From positions 22,818 through 86,817 of the forward strand of contig JAFZKB010000020.1 in assembly GCA_017551865.1 (NCBI GenBank): DNA of 64,000 bases, read 5' to 3'. The position numbers and the translations under genes are program-made. Below are positions 51,535 to 59,986 of the stretch, in pieces. Below the pieces are notes generated by a model. The model was not told the origin of the DNA. It saw nothing but the letters and a program-made list of their open reading frames with translations, and did no database searches. Every line of letters begins with the position of its first letter. The first letter of the stretch is position 1. Origin of the DNA: Clostridiales bacterium. GTDB taxonomy: Bacteria; Bacillota; Clostridia; Saccharofermentanales; Saccharofermentanaceae.

Positions 51535-53151
51535 TTAGTCTTCTTCATTCTCCATATAGGATTCAAAGAACCTCAGCGCCACATCCTTTTTATTCTGCGG
51601 ATGCAGGTCATTATACTGTCCGAGATCGTATGTCGGGATCAGGTAACAGTACGGGATCTCATCGACGACCTTTTTCTGTACTTGACGAACGCCATCAAAA
51701 GGATCGCTTTCATATACCGGACCGTCTCCGAGCCAGTAGGTAAGTTCTGCCATATAAAACGGGACATCTTTACCAAAAAGAGATCTCCACTCTTTGACCA
51801 TATCTTTAAGAAGCGGTGCATAATACTGCGGATACTCGCAGTTCGATTCGCCCTGGTAAAAGAGGAATGCCTTACATGAATACTTTTGGATCGGATAGAT
51901 CATCGAATTAAAAAGAGCCGTAGGAGACCAAAGGAAGAAAGTCTGACCTTCTACAGGACCGGACGTACTTCCAAAGCGCATCTTCCACTCCCCTTCAAGA
52001 GAGATCTGACTGTCACCGTTTTTCAGAAAATACGGGCATTCTTTCACTGCGCCGCCGATATTCGTATCAACGACCATGCGGACTGTGATAGTATTCTTAC
52101 CAGGTTTTAACATGCCCGGCTTCAGGAAATATCTTCTCGGCGGGTATTTAAAAGTAAATCCACCAACAAAGGTCCCGTTTACATATGTGGTATCTCCGTC
52201 CATAAGTGTTCCCAGACGAAGCTCGACTTCCTTATCGCACCAGTCTTCCGGGATATCCACGATCTTCTGGATCCAGAAAGATCCTTTAAAGTTTTCATGC
52301 TCTGTCTGATAGAACGTTGACGGCATATGGAAGGACTCATATTCACCTTCCGGCCATGTCTCCTGCCAGTTTCCGGAAATGCCCGGATCGTTATCATCGA
52401 CGTTCTTATGCCACGCATCCAGACGCTTCATATCCGAAGCTGTCGTCTCTTCGACAAATGCCATGTCGTACTTTTCGAGTTTTTCCTTATAGCACCACAG
52501 ACAACCTTTACTCTTATCCTGATTGCATTTTCCGGAATCAGATAGCTCATTTTCAAAAGAAGCGAACGACACGCGCAGATTTTCCTCGCTCATCAGGCTT
52601 TCCACGGGAGCACCGCCCACTGCAGTCTGAACCAGTCCGACCGGCACATTATCCTTAAGGTACTTTTCTTTTGCAAAATAGAATCCGATTGCGCTGAACA
52701 TATCGATATTCTCCTGATCGGCATTGACCCATTTGCCACCATCAAGGATCTCATTCTTCTTTTTAAAAAGAGGGACCTTCGGTACTTCAAACTGCCGGAT
52801 CTCAGCAAAATCCGCACTTCTTATCTCTTCGTAATGATGATCCGTCGTCCAGATCAGGGGAAGCTCCATATTCGACTGTCCGCCCAGGATATATACATCT
52901 CCAAAAAGGATATCCGAAATCTCAACGGCAAGGGTTCCATTTACACGTACAGAAAGAGTATAGGGTCCGCCAACTATATATGCAGGTACCTTCGCTTCAA
53001 ACGTCATCTTACTGTCATCGAAAATGACCGGCAAATCTTTTCCATCGAAAGAGACCTCAATCTTTTCGCCGACCTCATATGTGCCGCGGATAGTGTTCTC
53101 CACGTCACGCTGCAGGATCATGCCGGTACTGTAGATACTGGATAATTTCAT
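51535..53151 (-). CDS. SGNH carbohydrate esterase (sialate O-acetylesterase family)
   Basis: 538 aa without a signal peptide, so probably cytoplasmic. The nucleophile motif is GQSNME with Ser93, and a C-terminal NDLHPQNK supplies the Asp-His pair. An inserted beta-sandwich of jelly-roll type (about residues 280-400, SFWIQKIVDIPEDW) is usual in this family. Despite the family name, many members remove acetyl groups from xylan or other plant oligosaccharides. Clustering with an ABC sugar importer and pentose genes favours that. AAAGGAG precedes the start. It is last in the run of transporter-linked genes. Confidence 0.85.
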   Translation of the reverse strand: MKLSSIYSTGMILQRDVENTIRGTYEVGEKIEVSFDGKDLPVIFDDSKMTFEAKVPAYIVGGPYTLSVRVNGTLAVEISDILFGDVYILGGQSNMELPLIWTTDHHYEEIRSADFAEIRQFEVPKVPLFKKKNEILDGGKWVNADQENIDMFSAIGFYFAKEKYLKDNVPVGLVQTAVGGAPVESLMSEENLRVSFASFENELSDSGKCNQDKSKGCLWCYKEKLEKYDMAFVEETTASDMKRLDAWHKNVDDNDPGISGNWQETWPEGEYESFHMPSTFYQTEHENFKGSFWIQKIVDIPEDWCDKEVELRLGTLMDGDTTYVNGTFVGGFTFKYPPRRYFLKPGMLKPGKNTITVRMVVDTNIGGAVKECPYFLKNGDSQISLEGEWKMRFGSTSGPVEGQTFFLWSPTALFNSMIYPIQKYSCKAFLFYQGESNCEYPQYYAPLLKDMVKEWRSLFGKDVPFYMAELTYWLGDGPVYESDPFDGVRQVQKKVVDEIPYCYLIPTYDLGQYNDLHPQNKKDVALRFFESYMENEED

Positions 53152-53163
53152 AGAAGAACTCCT

Positions 53164-53817
53164 TTACGAGAAGATATACTCGAGCATACGTTCATTTAAT
53201 TCACTCGGGTTTTCAGAATAGACGAAAGCCAGATACACATCATCCGCCGTGATCCCGAGCTTCGTCTTCATCCCATCCGGGATACGGATCGCGACCGGAT
53301 TTCCCTTTATATCAGACAGGAATTCCTTATCGCTGTATTTGGAATCATTCTTATACTTGGAAAGATCCAGATAATAATCGTAAGACAGAAAATATTCGAA
53401 CTGATCCTTTGTCATCAGAAGATACTGGAACATGCCCGTCGTCATCTGGGAAATGAATGCCGCCTCAACATCCCCTTCGTTATAGCCTCCACTCTGTGGA
53501 ACAACAAGCACATTTCCTCCATATTTTGCGACCTTCTTTTTATAACCGGATCCCAAGTAAGAGATAAAATCACTAGTCAGAACATTTTCTGAAGCCTCAG
53601 AGATATTCACGCCAACACCAGCTCCTGCATAAGCGATCTGCTTATTCTGGAAGACATCACGTGCAAACCAGGCAATGCCAAGAAGGACGGCGATGATGAT
53701 AAGGACCTTGAGCAGATAATAATCACGGAAATACATGAGTTTTCCGTGTCTATCCATTTTAGAGAATTTCTCTTTTTCCTGTTCGATCTTCTTTTTTAGT
53801 GGAACTTTCTCACCCAT
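53164..53817 (-). CDS. Single-pass membrane protein of unknown function
   Basis: 217 aa: a charged cytoplasmic N-terminus with coiled-coil character (residues 1-30), one transmembrane helix (about 34-52, KVLIIIAVLLGIAWFA), and an extracellular domain of about 160 residues. I recognise no family. It lies 4 nt behind the DUF624 gene and 12 nt before the esterase, so it belongs to the importer region. A role in helping the permease or sensing is conceivable but unsupported. Confidence 0.6.
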   Translation of the reverse strand: MGEKVPLKKKIEQEKEKFSKMDRHGKLMYFRDYYLLKVLIIIAVLLGIAWFARDVFQNKQIAYAGAGVGVNISEASENVLTSDFISYLGSGYKKKVAKYGGNVLVVPQSGGYNEGDVEAAFISQMTTGMFQYLLMTKDQFEYFLSYDYYLDLSKYKNDSKYSDKEFLSDIKGNPVAIRIPDGMKTKLGITADDVYLAFVYSENPSELNERMLEYIFS

Positions 53818-53821
53818 ATCA

Positions 53822-54502
53822 CTACTCTGCCTCAGTTATATCATTTGACTCAGACTTATTTTCATCACTGTCTTCTTCTGTATCCGAAAACTTTTCTTCA
53901 AGCTTTTTAAAGCCACGAATGAGAATCAGACAAAGACAGAATTCAACAACAAGATGAGAAAGCACGACAACGGCCGGCAAATACCGGAAATACTTTATAC
54001 ACGCATATAAAGAAAATCCCATGATGGACGCCACAGAAAGAAGTCCGATAAAATAGACGATCGAAAAAAGGACAGACGTCTTGAATGCTTCTTTCACCGT
54101 CACCTCAAATCGGGAGATGATCGGGAAGATCGTCATGATGATGAAAAGGACAACTAATGTAATAAATGAAGCCGCAACGAAATAGAGAACCGGGACATTC
54201 GATATACCTGTATCGATCATCCAGGACCAGTCTATACAAAGAAGCGCGCACGCAAAAAGAAGGATAACCCAGATAATGGTCGCCTGTTTGAAATTCTCTT
54301 TAAATGCTTTAAAGAACGGCTTGAATACAGCCGGCTCTTCTCTTCTTACGATACGCATGGCCACATCATATTTCGCAGTCAGGGCCGGTCCGATCGTAAT
54401 GATCGGAATACAGCAGATCGTACAGAGCACATTCAGAATAATAAGATCGATTACAGTATTTATGAACTGTATCAGCGGACTGTCATATTTCAATAGATTC
54501 AT
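53822..54502 (-). CDS. DUF624 (YesL-like) membrane protein
   Basis: 226 aa with five or six hydrophobic helices and the conserved start LIQFINTVIDLIILNVLCTI followed by PIITIGPALTAKYDVAMRIV, which is diagnostic of DUF624. YesL-like proteins nearly always sit beside LplABC-type importers and YesMN systems, as here. The function is unknown. The tail is Glu/Ser-rich and cytoplasmic. Confidence 0.88.
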   Translation of the reverse strand: MNLLKYDSPLIQFINTVIDLIILNVLCTICCIPIITIGPALTAKYDVAMRIVRREEPAVFKPFFKAFKENFKQATIIWVILLFACALLCIDWSWMIDTGISNVPVLYFVAASFITLVVLFIIMTIFPIISRFEVTVKEAFKTSVLFSIVYFIGLLSVASIMGFSLYACIKYFRYLPAVVVLSHLVVEFCLCLILIRGFKKLEEKFSDTEEDSDENKSESNDITEAE

Positions 54503-54532
54503 TCTACTAACCTCTTCATCTGATTTTACGCA

Positions 54533-54572
54533 TAAAAATGCTACCTGTCCATAGAAATACAGACAGGTAGCA
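54533..54572 (-). terminator. Terminator or attenuating hairpin after the second permease gene
   Basis: TGCTACCTGTC and GACAGGTAGCA form a perfect 11-bp stem with a 12-nt loop, followed on the minus strand by ATTTTTAT. It separates the importer genes from the DUF624-unknown-esterase set, which would then be expressed by read-through at a lower level. Confidence 0.8.
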
Positions 54573-54586
54573 CATTTAGATGGAGA

Positions 54587-55486
54587 TTACTCTTTTACAC
54601 CACCGATCGTAAGACCCGTTACAAAGTATCTCTGAAGGAACGGGTACAAGCAGATGATCGGGAGCATAGTTGCAATCGTTGCAGCCGCACGGACCTGAAT
54701 TTCTGTTGTCATGTCCGTAACCTTACCGGAGCTGTCCGCGGACGGATTGAGCTGTGTAAGGGAGCTCAGGAGTTTTTGGAGCTCGTACTGCAGTGTTGTA
54801 TTCTGCGACTTCAAGCGGTTATAGATCATTGCATCGAACCAGGAGTTCCAGTGCCAAACTGCTACGAACAGGAATACTGTCGCGTAAACCGGCTTACACA
54901 AAGGAGAGATGATCCTTACAAAGATCGTCATATGACCTGCACCGTCAAGCTGTGCGGACTCTTCATAAGAATCCGGGAGCGATGACATGTACGTACGAAG
55001 TACGAGAATATTAAATGCACTTACCAGACCCGGGAAAATATATACCCAGAATGTACCCGTAAGACCAAGTTTGGTCATAAGGAGTACCGACGGAATAAGA
55101 CCGCCGCTGGCGTACATGGTGATGACCCAGAAAAGGGACAGGCTTCTTTTGAAAATGAAGTTCTTTCTGGAAATGATGTATGCCAGAAGAGCATTCGCAC
55201 CAAGAGAAAGGAATGATGCCAACACGGTACGGGAGACCGTAACGATCAGACCCTGACGGAAACCGCTCATATTGAATACTTTCTTATAAGCCGCAGTAGT
55301 AAACTTTCTCGGCACAAGATGAATATTCTTAAGAATAGCTTCCGATCCATCCGTGAAGGAGTAAGCCAGGGTGTTCAAAACCGGGTAAAGTGTTACCGCA
55401 CAGAACAGGATAAGGAAGATCGTATTACAGATAACGAACGCCCAGTCCCATCCGTTCATTTTTGTTTTCGTTAACTTTTTGAACAT
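54587..55486 (-). CDS. Carbohydrate ABC importer permease (LplC/YtcP-like)
   Basis: 299 aa, six helices, MalG-type fold. The EAA loop that contacts the ATPase reads QLDGAGHMTIFVRIISPLCK. The start ICNTIFLILFCAVTLYPVLN is typical of the LplC/YtcP group. It pairs with the LplB-like permease next to it (14-nt gap) and the lipoprotein at 56521. No ATPase gene is present; such systems commonly share an MsmX-type ATPase encoded elsewhere. Confidence 0.92.
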   Translation of the reverse strand: MFKKLTKTKMNGWDWAFVICNTIFLILFCAVTLYPVLNTLAYSFTDGSEAILKNIHLVPRKFTTAAYKKVFNMSGFRQGLIVTVSRTVLASFLSLGANALLAYIISRKNFIFKRSLSLFWVITMYASGGLIPSVLLMTKLGLTGTFWVYIFPGLVSAFNILVLRTYMSSLPDSYEESAQLDGAGHMTIFVRIISPLCKPVYATVFLFVAVWHWNSWFDAMIYNRLKSQNTTLQYELQKLLSSLTQLNPSADSSGKVTDMTTEIQVRAAATIATMLPIICLYPFLQRYFVTGLTIGGVKE

Positions 55487-55500
55487 TACACTACCTCCCC

Positions 55501-56439
55501 TTAGAACAGACGTTCATCGCCGGTCTTCTTCGCAATATAGTTAAATGTGAAGATTAAGATCATTGATACGAATGTCTTGAAGATACCTGCTGCGGTACCA
55601 AGCGAGAAGTTCGACATACCATAGTTCAAAACGTATATATCAATAGTCTGGGATACCGGCAGCAATACACCGAGACCAAGCAGATACTGAATTTCGAATC
55701 CGGCATTGATAACATTACCGATGTTCATGATCAACAGGATGATGATCGTAGAACGGATACCCGGAAGGGTGATATTTTTGATCTTCTGCCATCTTCCCGC
55801 ACCATCCATAGCAGCCGCTTCGTAAAGCGAAGGATCGATTGCTGTAATCGTAGCCAAATAGATGATTGCGTTCCAACCAGTCTCTTTCCAAACGTTGGAG
55901 ATAGCAACGATCGGCCAGAAATACTTCGTTTCCATGAAGTAACTGATCGGTGTTTTGATGATATGCAAGTTGAGGAGCAACTCGTTGATCATACCCTTTG
56001 TAGCAAAAGCATCACGGACGATACTGGTAACCACGATCCAGGAAAGGAAGTGTGGCAGATAGGAGATCGTCTGTACGATTTTCTTACCCAAAACGTTACG
56101 GACTTCACTTAAAAGAATAGCAAATCCGATTGCAGTAATAGTAGTAGCAACAAGGTTGATAACACCCATTGCGAGCGTGTTTCTTAAAACACGTAAGAAT
56201 GTCTTATCCTCAAAGAGGAACTTAAACCATTTTAAGCCGACGAACTCAGAACCAAAGAGACCATCTCTTGGTTTATAGTTCTGGAATGCCATGATCCAGC
56301 CAAGAAGCGGGAGATAATAAAAGACAATTCCGTAGATTACATATAAGCCGGCTATGATGAGCAAGATGCTCTGACGCTTGATATCGGCTTTGGTTGTCTT
56401 ACTCTTAAGAGCCGGTGCGTCGTTCTCTATAAGGCTCAT
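55501..56439 (-). CDS. Carbohydrate ABC importer permease (LplB-like)
   Basis: 312 aa with six helices after a charged N-terminus. Landmarks are LPLLGWIMAFQNYKP, SYLPHFLSWIVVTSIV and the EAA loop AAMDGAGRWQKIKNITLPGI, all characteristic of LplB. It forms the heterodimeric channel with the downstream permease. It is preceded by an intergenic hairpin that follows the lipoprotein gene. Ribosome site AAGGAGG. Confidence 0.92.
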   Translation of the reverse strand: MSLIENDAPALKSKTTKADIKRQSILLIIAGLYVIYGIVFYYLPLLGWIMAFQNYKPRDGLFGSEFVGLKWFKFLFEDKTFLRVLRNTLAMGVINLVATTITAIGFAILLSEVRNVLGKKIVQTISYLPHFLSWIVVTSIVRDAFATKGMINELLLNLHIIKTPISYFMETKYFWPIVAISNVWKETGWNAIIYLATITAIDPSLYEAAAMDGAGRWQKIKNITLPGIRSTIIILLIMNIGNVINAGFEIQYLLGLGVLLPVSQTIDIYVLNYGMSNFSLGTAAGIFKTFVSMILIFTFNYIAKKTGDERLF

Positions 56440-56463
56440 GAATATGCCTCCTTAACCTAGTAA

Positions 56464-56495
56464 TGGCAACCACAGTTATACAACCGTGGTTGCCA
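56464..56495 (-). promoter_or_regulatory. Intercistronic stem-loop between lipoprotein and permease genes
   Basis: TGGCAACCAC and GTGGTTGCCA make a perfect 10-bp stem with a 12-nt loop, not followed by a T-run. In sugar importer operons such a structure commonly protects the upstream binding-protein mRNA and lowers permease expression. That is the likely role here. Confidence 0.65.
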
Positions 56496-56520
56496 CCACA
56501 GATACTTACGTCATGAAATA

Positions 56521-58185
56521 TTACTTACCGAGAGCTGCACGACGATCGAGTTCTTTCTGCATTTCTGCGAGGAAGAGTTCCGGCTTGCAGTCAGCATATG
56601 CCTTCTGATAAGCTGCCCAATCTGTTTCGAAGTCCTTAGAAGTAATTACCTTCGGGAGCCACTCATGCTTGCACTCACCCATTCTTACCCAAGCAGCACC
56701 ATAATCTGTTGTGGAGTTCATGTCGTTGGAGTGAGAATACATCGGATACCAGAAACCGAGCTTTGTGATGTGCTCAGATCTGAGGAAGTCACCGTAAGAA
56801 GTATAGTTATACTTCTCAAAAGCCTTCTTGAGCGGTTCGGAAAGTGTAGCGAAGAACTCAGACTCCTGATCCTCAGGCTTCATTGCGTTCTTGCCATCAC
56901 GGTGAGTACCACCCCACTGCGGGAGGTAGGAATAGTTACATACATGCTTTGCTCTGAAAGCATCGTTCTGCCAATTCTTTCTCATTTCTTCTGTTCTGTA
57001 GTACAGACCATCATCGCCTACTTTGTAGTCAACGTCCTTGATACCCCAGAAACGGAGATCATGGATTTCCTGGTCAAGGCACTGGTTGAGGAACTTGAAA
57101 GCCTTATCCGGATCTTTGCACTTTGTTGTTACAGCAACACCGGAAGAAACGTTCGGTACGTCAGCGTAAGCGTGCCACTGATTCTTTGTCTGGCCTTTTT
57201 CAGCTACGAGGCCAAGAGGAATGTAGTTGTAACCGAGCTTATCGAAGCCCTTGTCGATGAATGTGTTGTTGATCTGAGCGAAGTCCCAGTTCTGGTCGCA
57301 CATACCAAGAACAGCACCGGAAGCCAGCTTAGCGATATATGTATCGTAGTCCATTGTAGCGAACTCCTGATCCATGATGCCAGCGTTGTAAACTTCGTTG
57401 AGCTTCTTGAAGTACATGTGAGCTGTAGGTGTTACGTTGTAGTCTTCGATCTTCGGATTGTCCGGATCGTCGAGATTTACGAGAACGGAACCATCGTTCG
57501 GATAACCATCGAGGAACTGCGGAGCGTTCTCAACGCAGAAGTATCTCCAGCCTTCGCAAAGAGCTGTGTAAGGAATAACGTCTACGCCGTCAGCATTCTT
57601 CGGATTAGCCTCAGCATACTTCTGGAGAAGATCAAAGTACTCGTCGAGAGTTTCGATAATCGGGTAGTTAGCCCACTCAAGAACACGAACCTGTACCCAG
57701 AAAGCCTCGTCGTTGTGTGTTCTGGATTTCGGCTCACCATAGGTCTTACCGAAAACGTTAGCCCAGTAGATGTGACCGTCAGCCTGACGGAAAAGCTCCC
57801 ACTGCTTGTCGGAGAACATTTCCTTAAGGTTCTTGAACTCATCCTTCTTGAGATAATCATCCCAAGCTACGAGCATACCAGCTTCAGCCAGCATCTTGGA
57901 ACCGTTACCACCATCGATAAGATCCGGAAGATCATTAGAAGCGATCATGGTACCAACTGCAGAAGCAACGTCCTGTGCTGTGTTCCAGGATTCCTTTACT
58001 CTTACACCTGTCTTCTTAGCGATTTCCTCCTGGATCTCGTTGCCTTCATTCAGCTCTTTACCAGCCATGAAAGCGATCATTGTCCAGTCAACAACGGAAT
58101 CACTCTTCTTCTTTGCGCAACCTGCAAATGCCCCAACAGTCATCATGCAAGCCAAAGCAAGCGCAATAATCTTCTTTGATTTCAT
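56521..58185 (-). CDS. Extracellular sugar-binding lipoprotein of the Lpl-type importer
   Basis: 554 aa from the ATG at 58185, which follows a perfect AAGGAGG; a longer frame reaching 58284 would include the promoter and is rejected. The signal peptide KIIALALACMMTVGAFAGC ends in the lipobox cysteine (Cys22). The mature protein is a large solute-binding fold of the LplA type. With two permeases downstream and YesM/YesN upstream, the substrate is probably an oligosaccharide, perhaps arabinose- or fucose-containing in view of the pentose genes. The protein at 46942-48765 is a paralogue. Confidence 0.92.
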   Translation of the reverse strand: MKSKKIIALALACMMTVGAFAGCAKKKSDSVVDWTMIAFMAGKELNEGNEIQEEIAKKTGVRVKESWNTAQDVASAVGTMIASNDLPDLIDGGNGSKMLAEAGMLVAWDDYLKKDEFKNLKEMFSDKQWELFRQADGHIYWANVFGKTYGEPKSRTHNDEAFWVQVRVLEWANYPIIETLDEYFDLLQKYAEANPKNADGVDVIPYTALCEGWRYFCVENAPQFLDGYPNDGSVLVNLDDPDNPKIEDYNVTPTAHMYFKKLNEVYNAGIMDQEFATMDYDTYIAKLASGAVLGMCDQNWDFAQINNTFIDKGFDKLGYNYIPLGLVAEKGQTKNQWHAYADVPNVSSGVAVTTKCKDPDKAFKFLNQCLDQEIHDLRFWGIKDVDYKVGDDGLYYRTEEMRKNWQNDAFRAKHVCNYSYLPQWGGTHRDGKNAMKPEDQESEFFATLSEPLKKAFEKYNYTSYGDFLRSEHITKLGFWYPMYSHSNDMNSTTDYGAAWVRMGECKHEWLPKVITSKDFETDWAAYQKAYADCKPELFLAEMQKELDRRAALGK

Positions 58186-58235
58186 TATGTAACCTCCTTC
58201 AAATTGAGTTGCTTGTTGCAACTTATTCTTTTTTA

Positions 58236-58264
58236 ATTTTAGATTTCGATAGTATTTCAAACAA
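58236..58264 (-). promoter_or_regulatory. Promoter of the importer operon
   Basis: TTGTTT, 17 nt, TAAAAT on the minus strand. A 6-bp inverted repeat, AGTTGC/GCAACT (58207-58223), lies in the leader just before the AGGAGG site. The region further upstream (58265-58378) is AT-rich and would hold any YesN binding site. I cannot define one. Confidence 0.55.
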
Positions 58265-58378
58265 CCCGAGAAACTCTTAATCAATTCATGAAAAAGTCTA
58301 GGTATCTTTCACAATAAAAAGAAGGCGAAACAAAGCTTGATTTATGCTATTTGTCTTGTTGTTACCAACTTAAGCAGA

Positions 58379-59971
58379 TTATTCCTCCGCGTGTGTCTTT
58401 CTATACTTTGACGGGGTACATCCCATGGTTTCAATAAACTTTCGGATGAAATAGTCGCAGTCACGGTATCCGACATCAGCAGCGATCTGGTTGATCTTCT
58501 TATCGGAAGCAATAAGTTGTCTGGCCGCTTCGTTGATCCTGTAAGTTGTCAGGTAATCTTTGAAAGACTGCTTATACTTCTTCCGGAAGATCTGTCCCAG
58601 ATAGGAACTATTAATGAAATACTTCTCCCCGAGGTTTCTAAGACTGATATTCTCCGCATAGTGATCACGGATATCCGCTTCAATATAGGAAAGGATACCG
58701 CGGGAGACATTCTTTCTAAGACCATTTAAATAATCCGCATACTCGATCGCGAATCTTTCGACATGCTGACGGGATCCGCGCTTGATCGATTTTTCAAAGG
58801 ACTGCTCCGAGATATACTGGATGACTTCTTCCTGGTTGATATTGTCGTCCTGTTCCGAGGCAAGATGAATGAGCTGGAACAAAAGATAGTTGATGTTCAA
58901 GTCAATAACGTTACTGGTCTGTCCGGAGATATCCATCTCCTCGTAAAGATTTGTAACCGCTTTTTTGATCGCCTCTTCATTATTGGCCTGGATGGCGCTG
59001 ATAACTTCATCGAGACTGTTCTTGCAAAGCACGATGCCGCTCTGGCTGAACTGGATATCCTCTTCGTAGAAATACAGGTTTTTCTGCATATGGAATCCCA
59101 TGATACTGCTGATACGGATACAGGAACTATAGGATTTGGAAAGTGACGCGACGTCCGGTACGGTCTTACCGCACATAATACGCACAGGCTTCGGGAAAAG
59201 CACCTCGAGTTTTTTCAGGAACATCTCGAAGAATTCCCGCTCGGTCAGGTCTCTTCTCGTAGCCATGTTTTCACAATAAATGAAACCGACGTCGTAATTA
59301 TCCTTGTCATAGGATACATCGAAAATAAAATGGCTGGCATTTTCCTTGAGGATATCTTTGCAGGCGGAAAACATCTGCTTCTGCAAAACACGAAGATCAA
59401 AGTCATCTTCGTCCTCGGATCCGGTCTCCGTCATCATCTCGATATCGACAAAGCGGATACCGCCCGTCAGCTGCAGGTGATTCGTGACATAATCGATGTT
59501 CGTTTCGTCGAACTTCCCTTTAATGATCGACATCAGATTCGTCGCCAGGAAGGCGTCTTCCATATTTCTCTGACTCAGACGATCCTTCTCTTTTTCCTTA
59601 TTGAGATTGGCGACCTTCCGAAGAAGAGCCGTCAGATCATCTTTACTTACCGGCTTTAAGATATAGTCCATGCAGTTATTCCGTATGGCGCGCTGTACGT
59701 ATGAAAAATCGTCATAGCCTGTAAGCAGGACAAATTTCGCATCCGAAAGATGCTGTCGTACGATCTCATCAAGAAGATCCAGTCCGTTCATGACCGGCAT
59801 CTTGATATCCGAGATGATCAGATCGATCTTATGATCGGCAAGATAGTCCAGTGCCTCTTTACCGTTGCTCATAAGGGCATCGATCTCAAATCCTTCACTG
59901 TTCCAATCGATCAAAAGCTGTAATCCCTGAAGAATATAAGGTTCATCGTCAACGATCATTACTTTTAACAT
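58379..59971 (-). CDS. AraC-type response regulator (YesN-like)
   Basis: 530 aa. The receiver domain has the acidic pair at residues 8-9, phospho-accepting Asp55 in LIISDIKMP and the conserved Lys in DYILKPVSKDDL. A long central region of unknown fold follows. The C-terminal AraC helix-turn-helix pair (about residues 430-525) contains ISLRNLGEKYFINSSYLGQI and NQIAADVGYRDCDYFIRKF. It should activate the adjacent importer operon in response to the YesM-like kinase, whose gene ends 15 nt upstream. Confidence 0.93.
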   Translation of the reverse strand: MLKVMIVDDEPYILQGLQLLIDWNSEGFEIDALMSNGKEALDYLADHKIDLIISDIKMPVMNGLDLLDEIVRQHLSDAKFVLLTGYDDFSYVQRAIRNNCMDYILKPVSKDDLTALLRKVANLNKEKEKDRLSQRNMEDAFLATNLMSIIKGKFDETNIDYVTNHLQLTGGIRFVDIEMMTETGSEDEDDFDLRVLQKQMFSACKDILKENASHFIFDVSYDKDNYDVGFIYCENMATRRDLTEREFFEMFLKKLEVLFPKPVRIMCGKTVPDVASLSKSYSSCIRISSIMGFHMQKNLYFYEEDIQFSQSGIVLCKNSLDEVISAIQANNEEAIKKAVTNLYEEMDISGQTSNVIDLNINYLLFQLIHLASEQDDNINQEEVIQYISEQSFEKSIKRGSRQHVERFAIEYADYLNGLRKNVSRGILSYIEADIRDHYAENISLRNLGEKYFINSSYLGQIFRKKYKQSFKDYLTTYRINEAARQLIASDKKINQIAADVGYRDCDYFIRKFIETMGCTPSKYRKTHAEE

Positions 59972-59986
59972 AAGCCACCCCCAGTT

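Noticed and set aside
51516..51545. AGAAGACT/AGTCTTCT hairpin between the recombinase and the esterase genes as a bidirectional terminator
   Set aside because: The stem overlaps the esterase stop codon and lacks a T-run in both directions.
56665..58179. 504-codon open frame on the plus strand
   Set aside because: Fully antisense to the solute-binding lipoprotein gene; no ribosome site and no recognisable domain.
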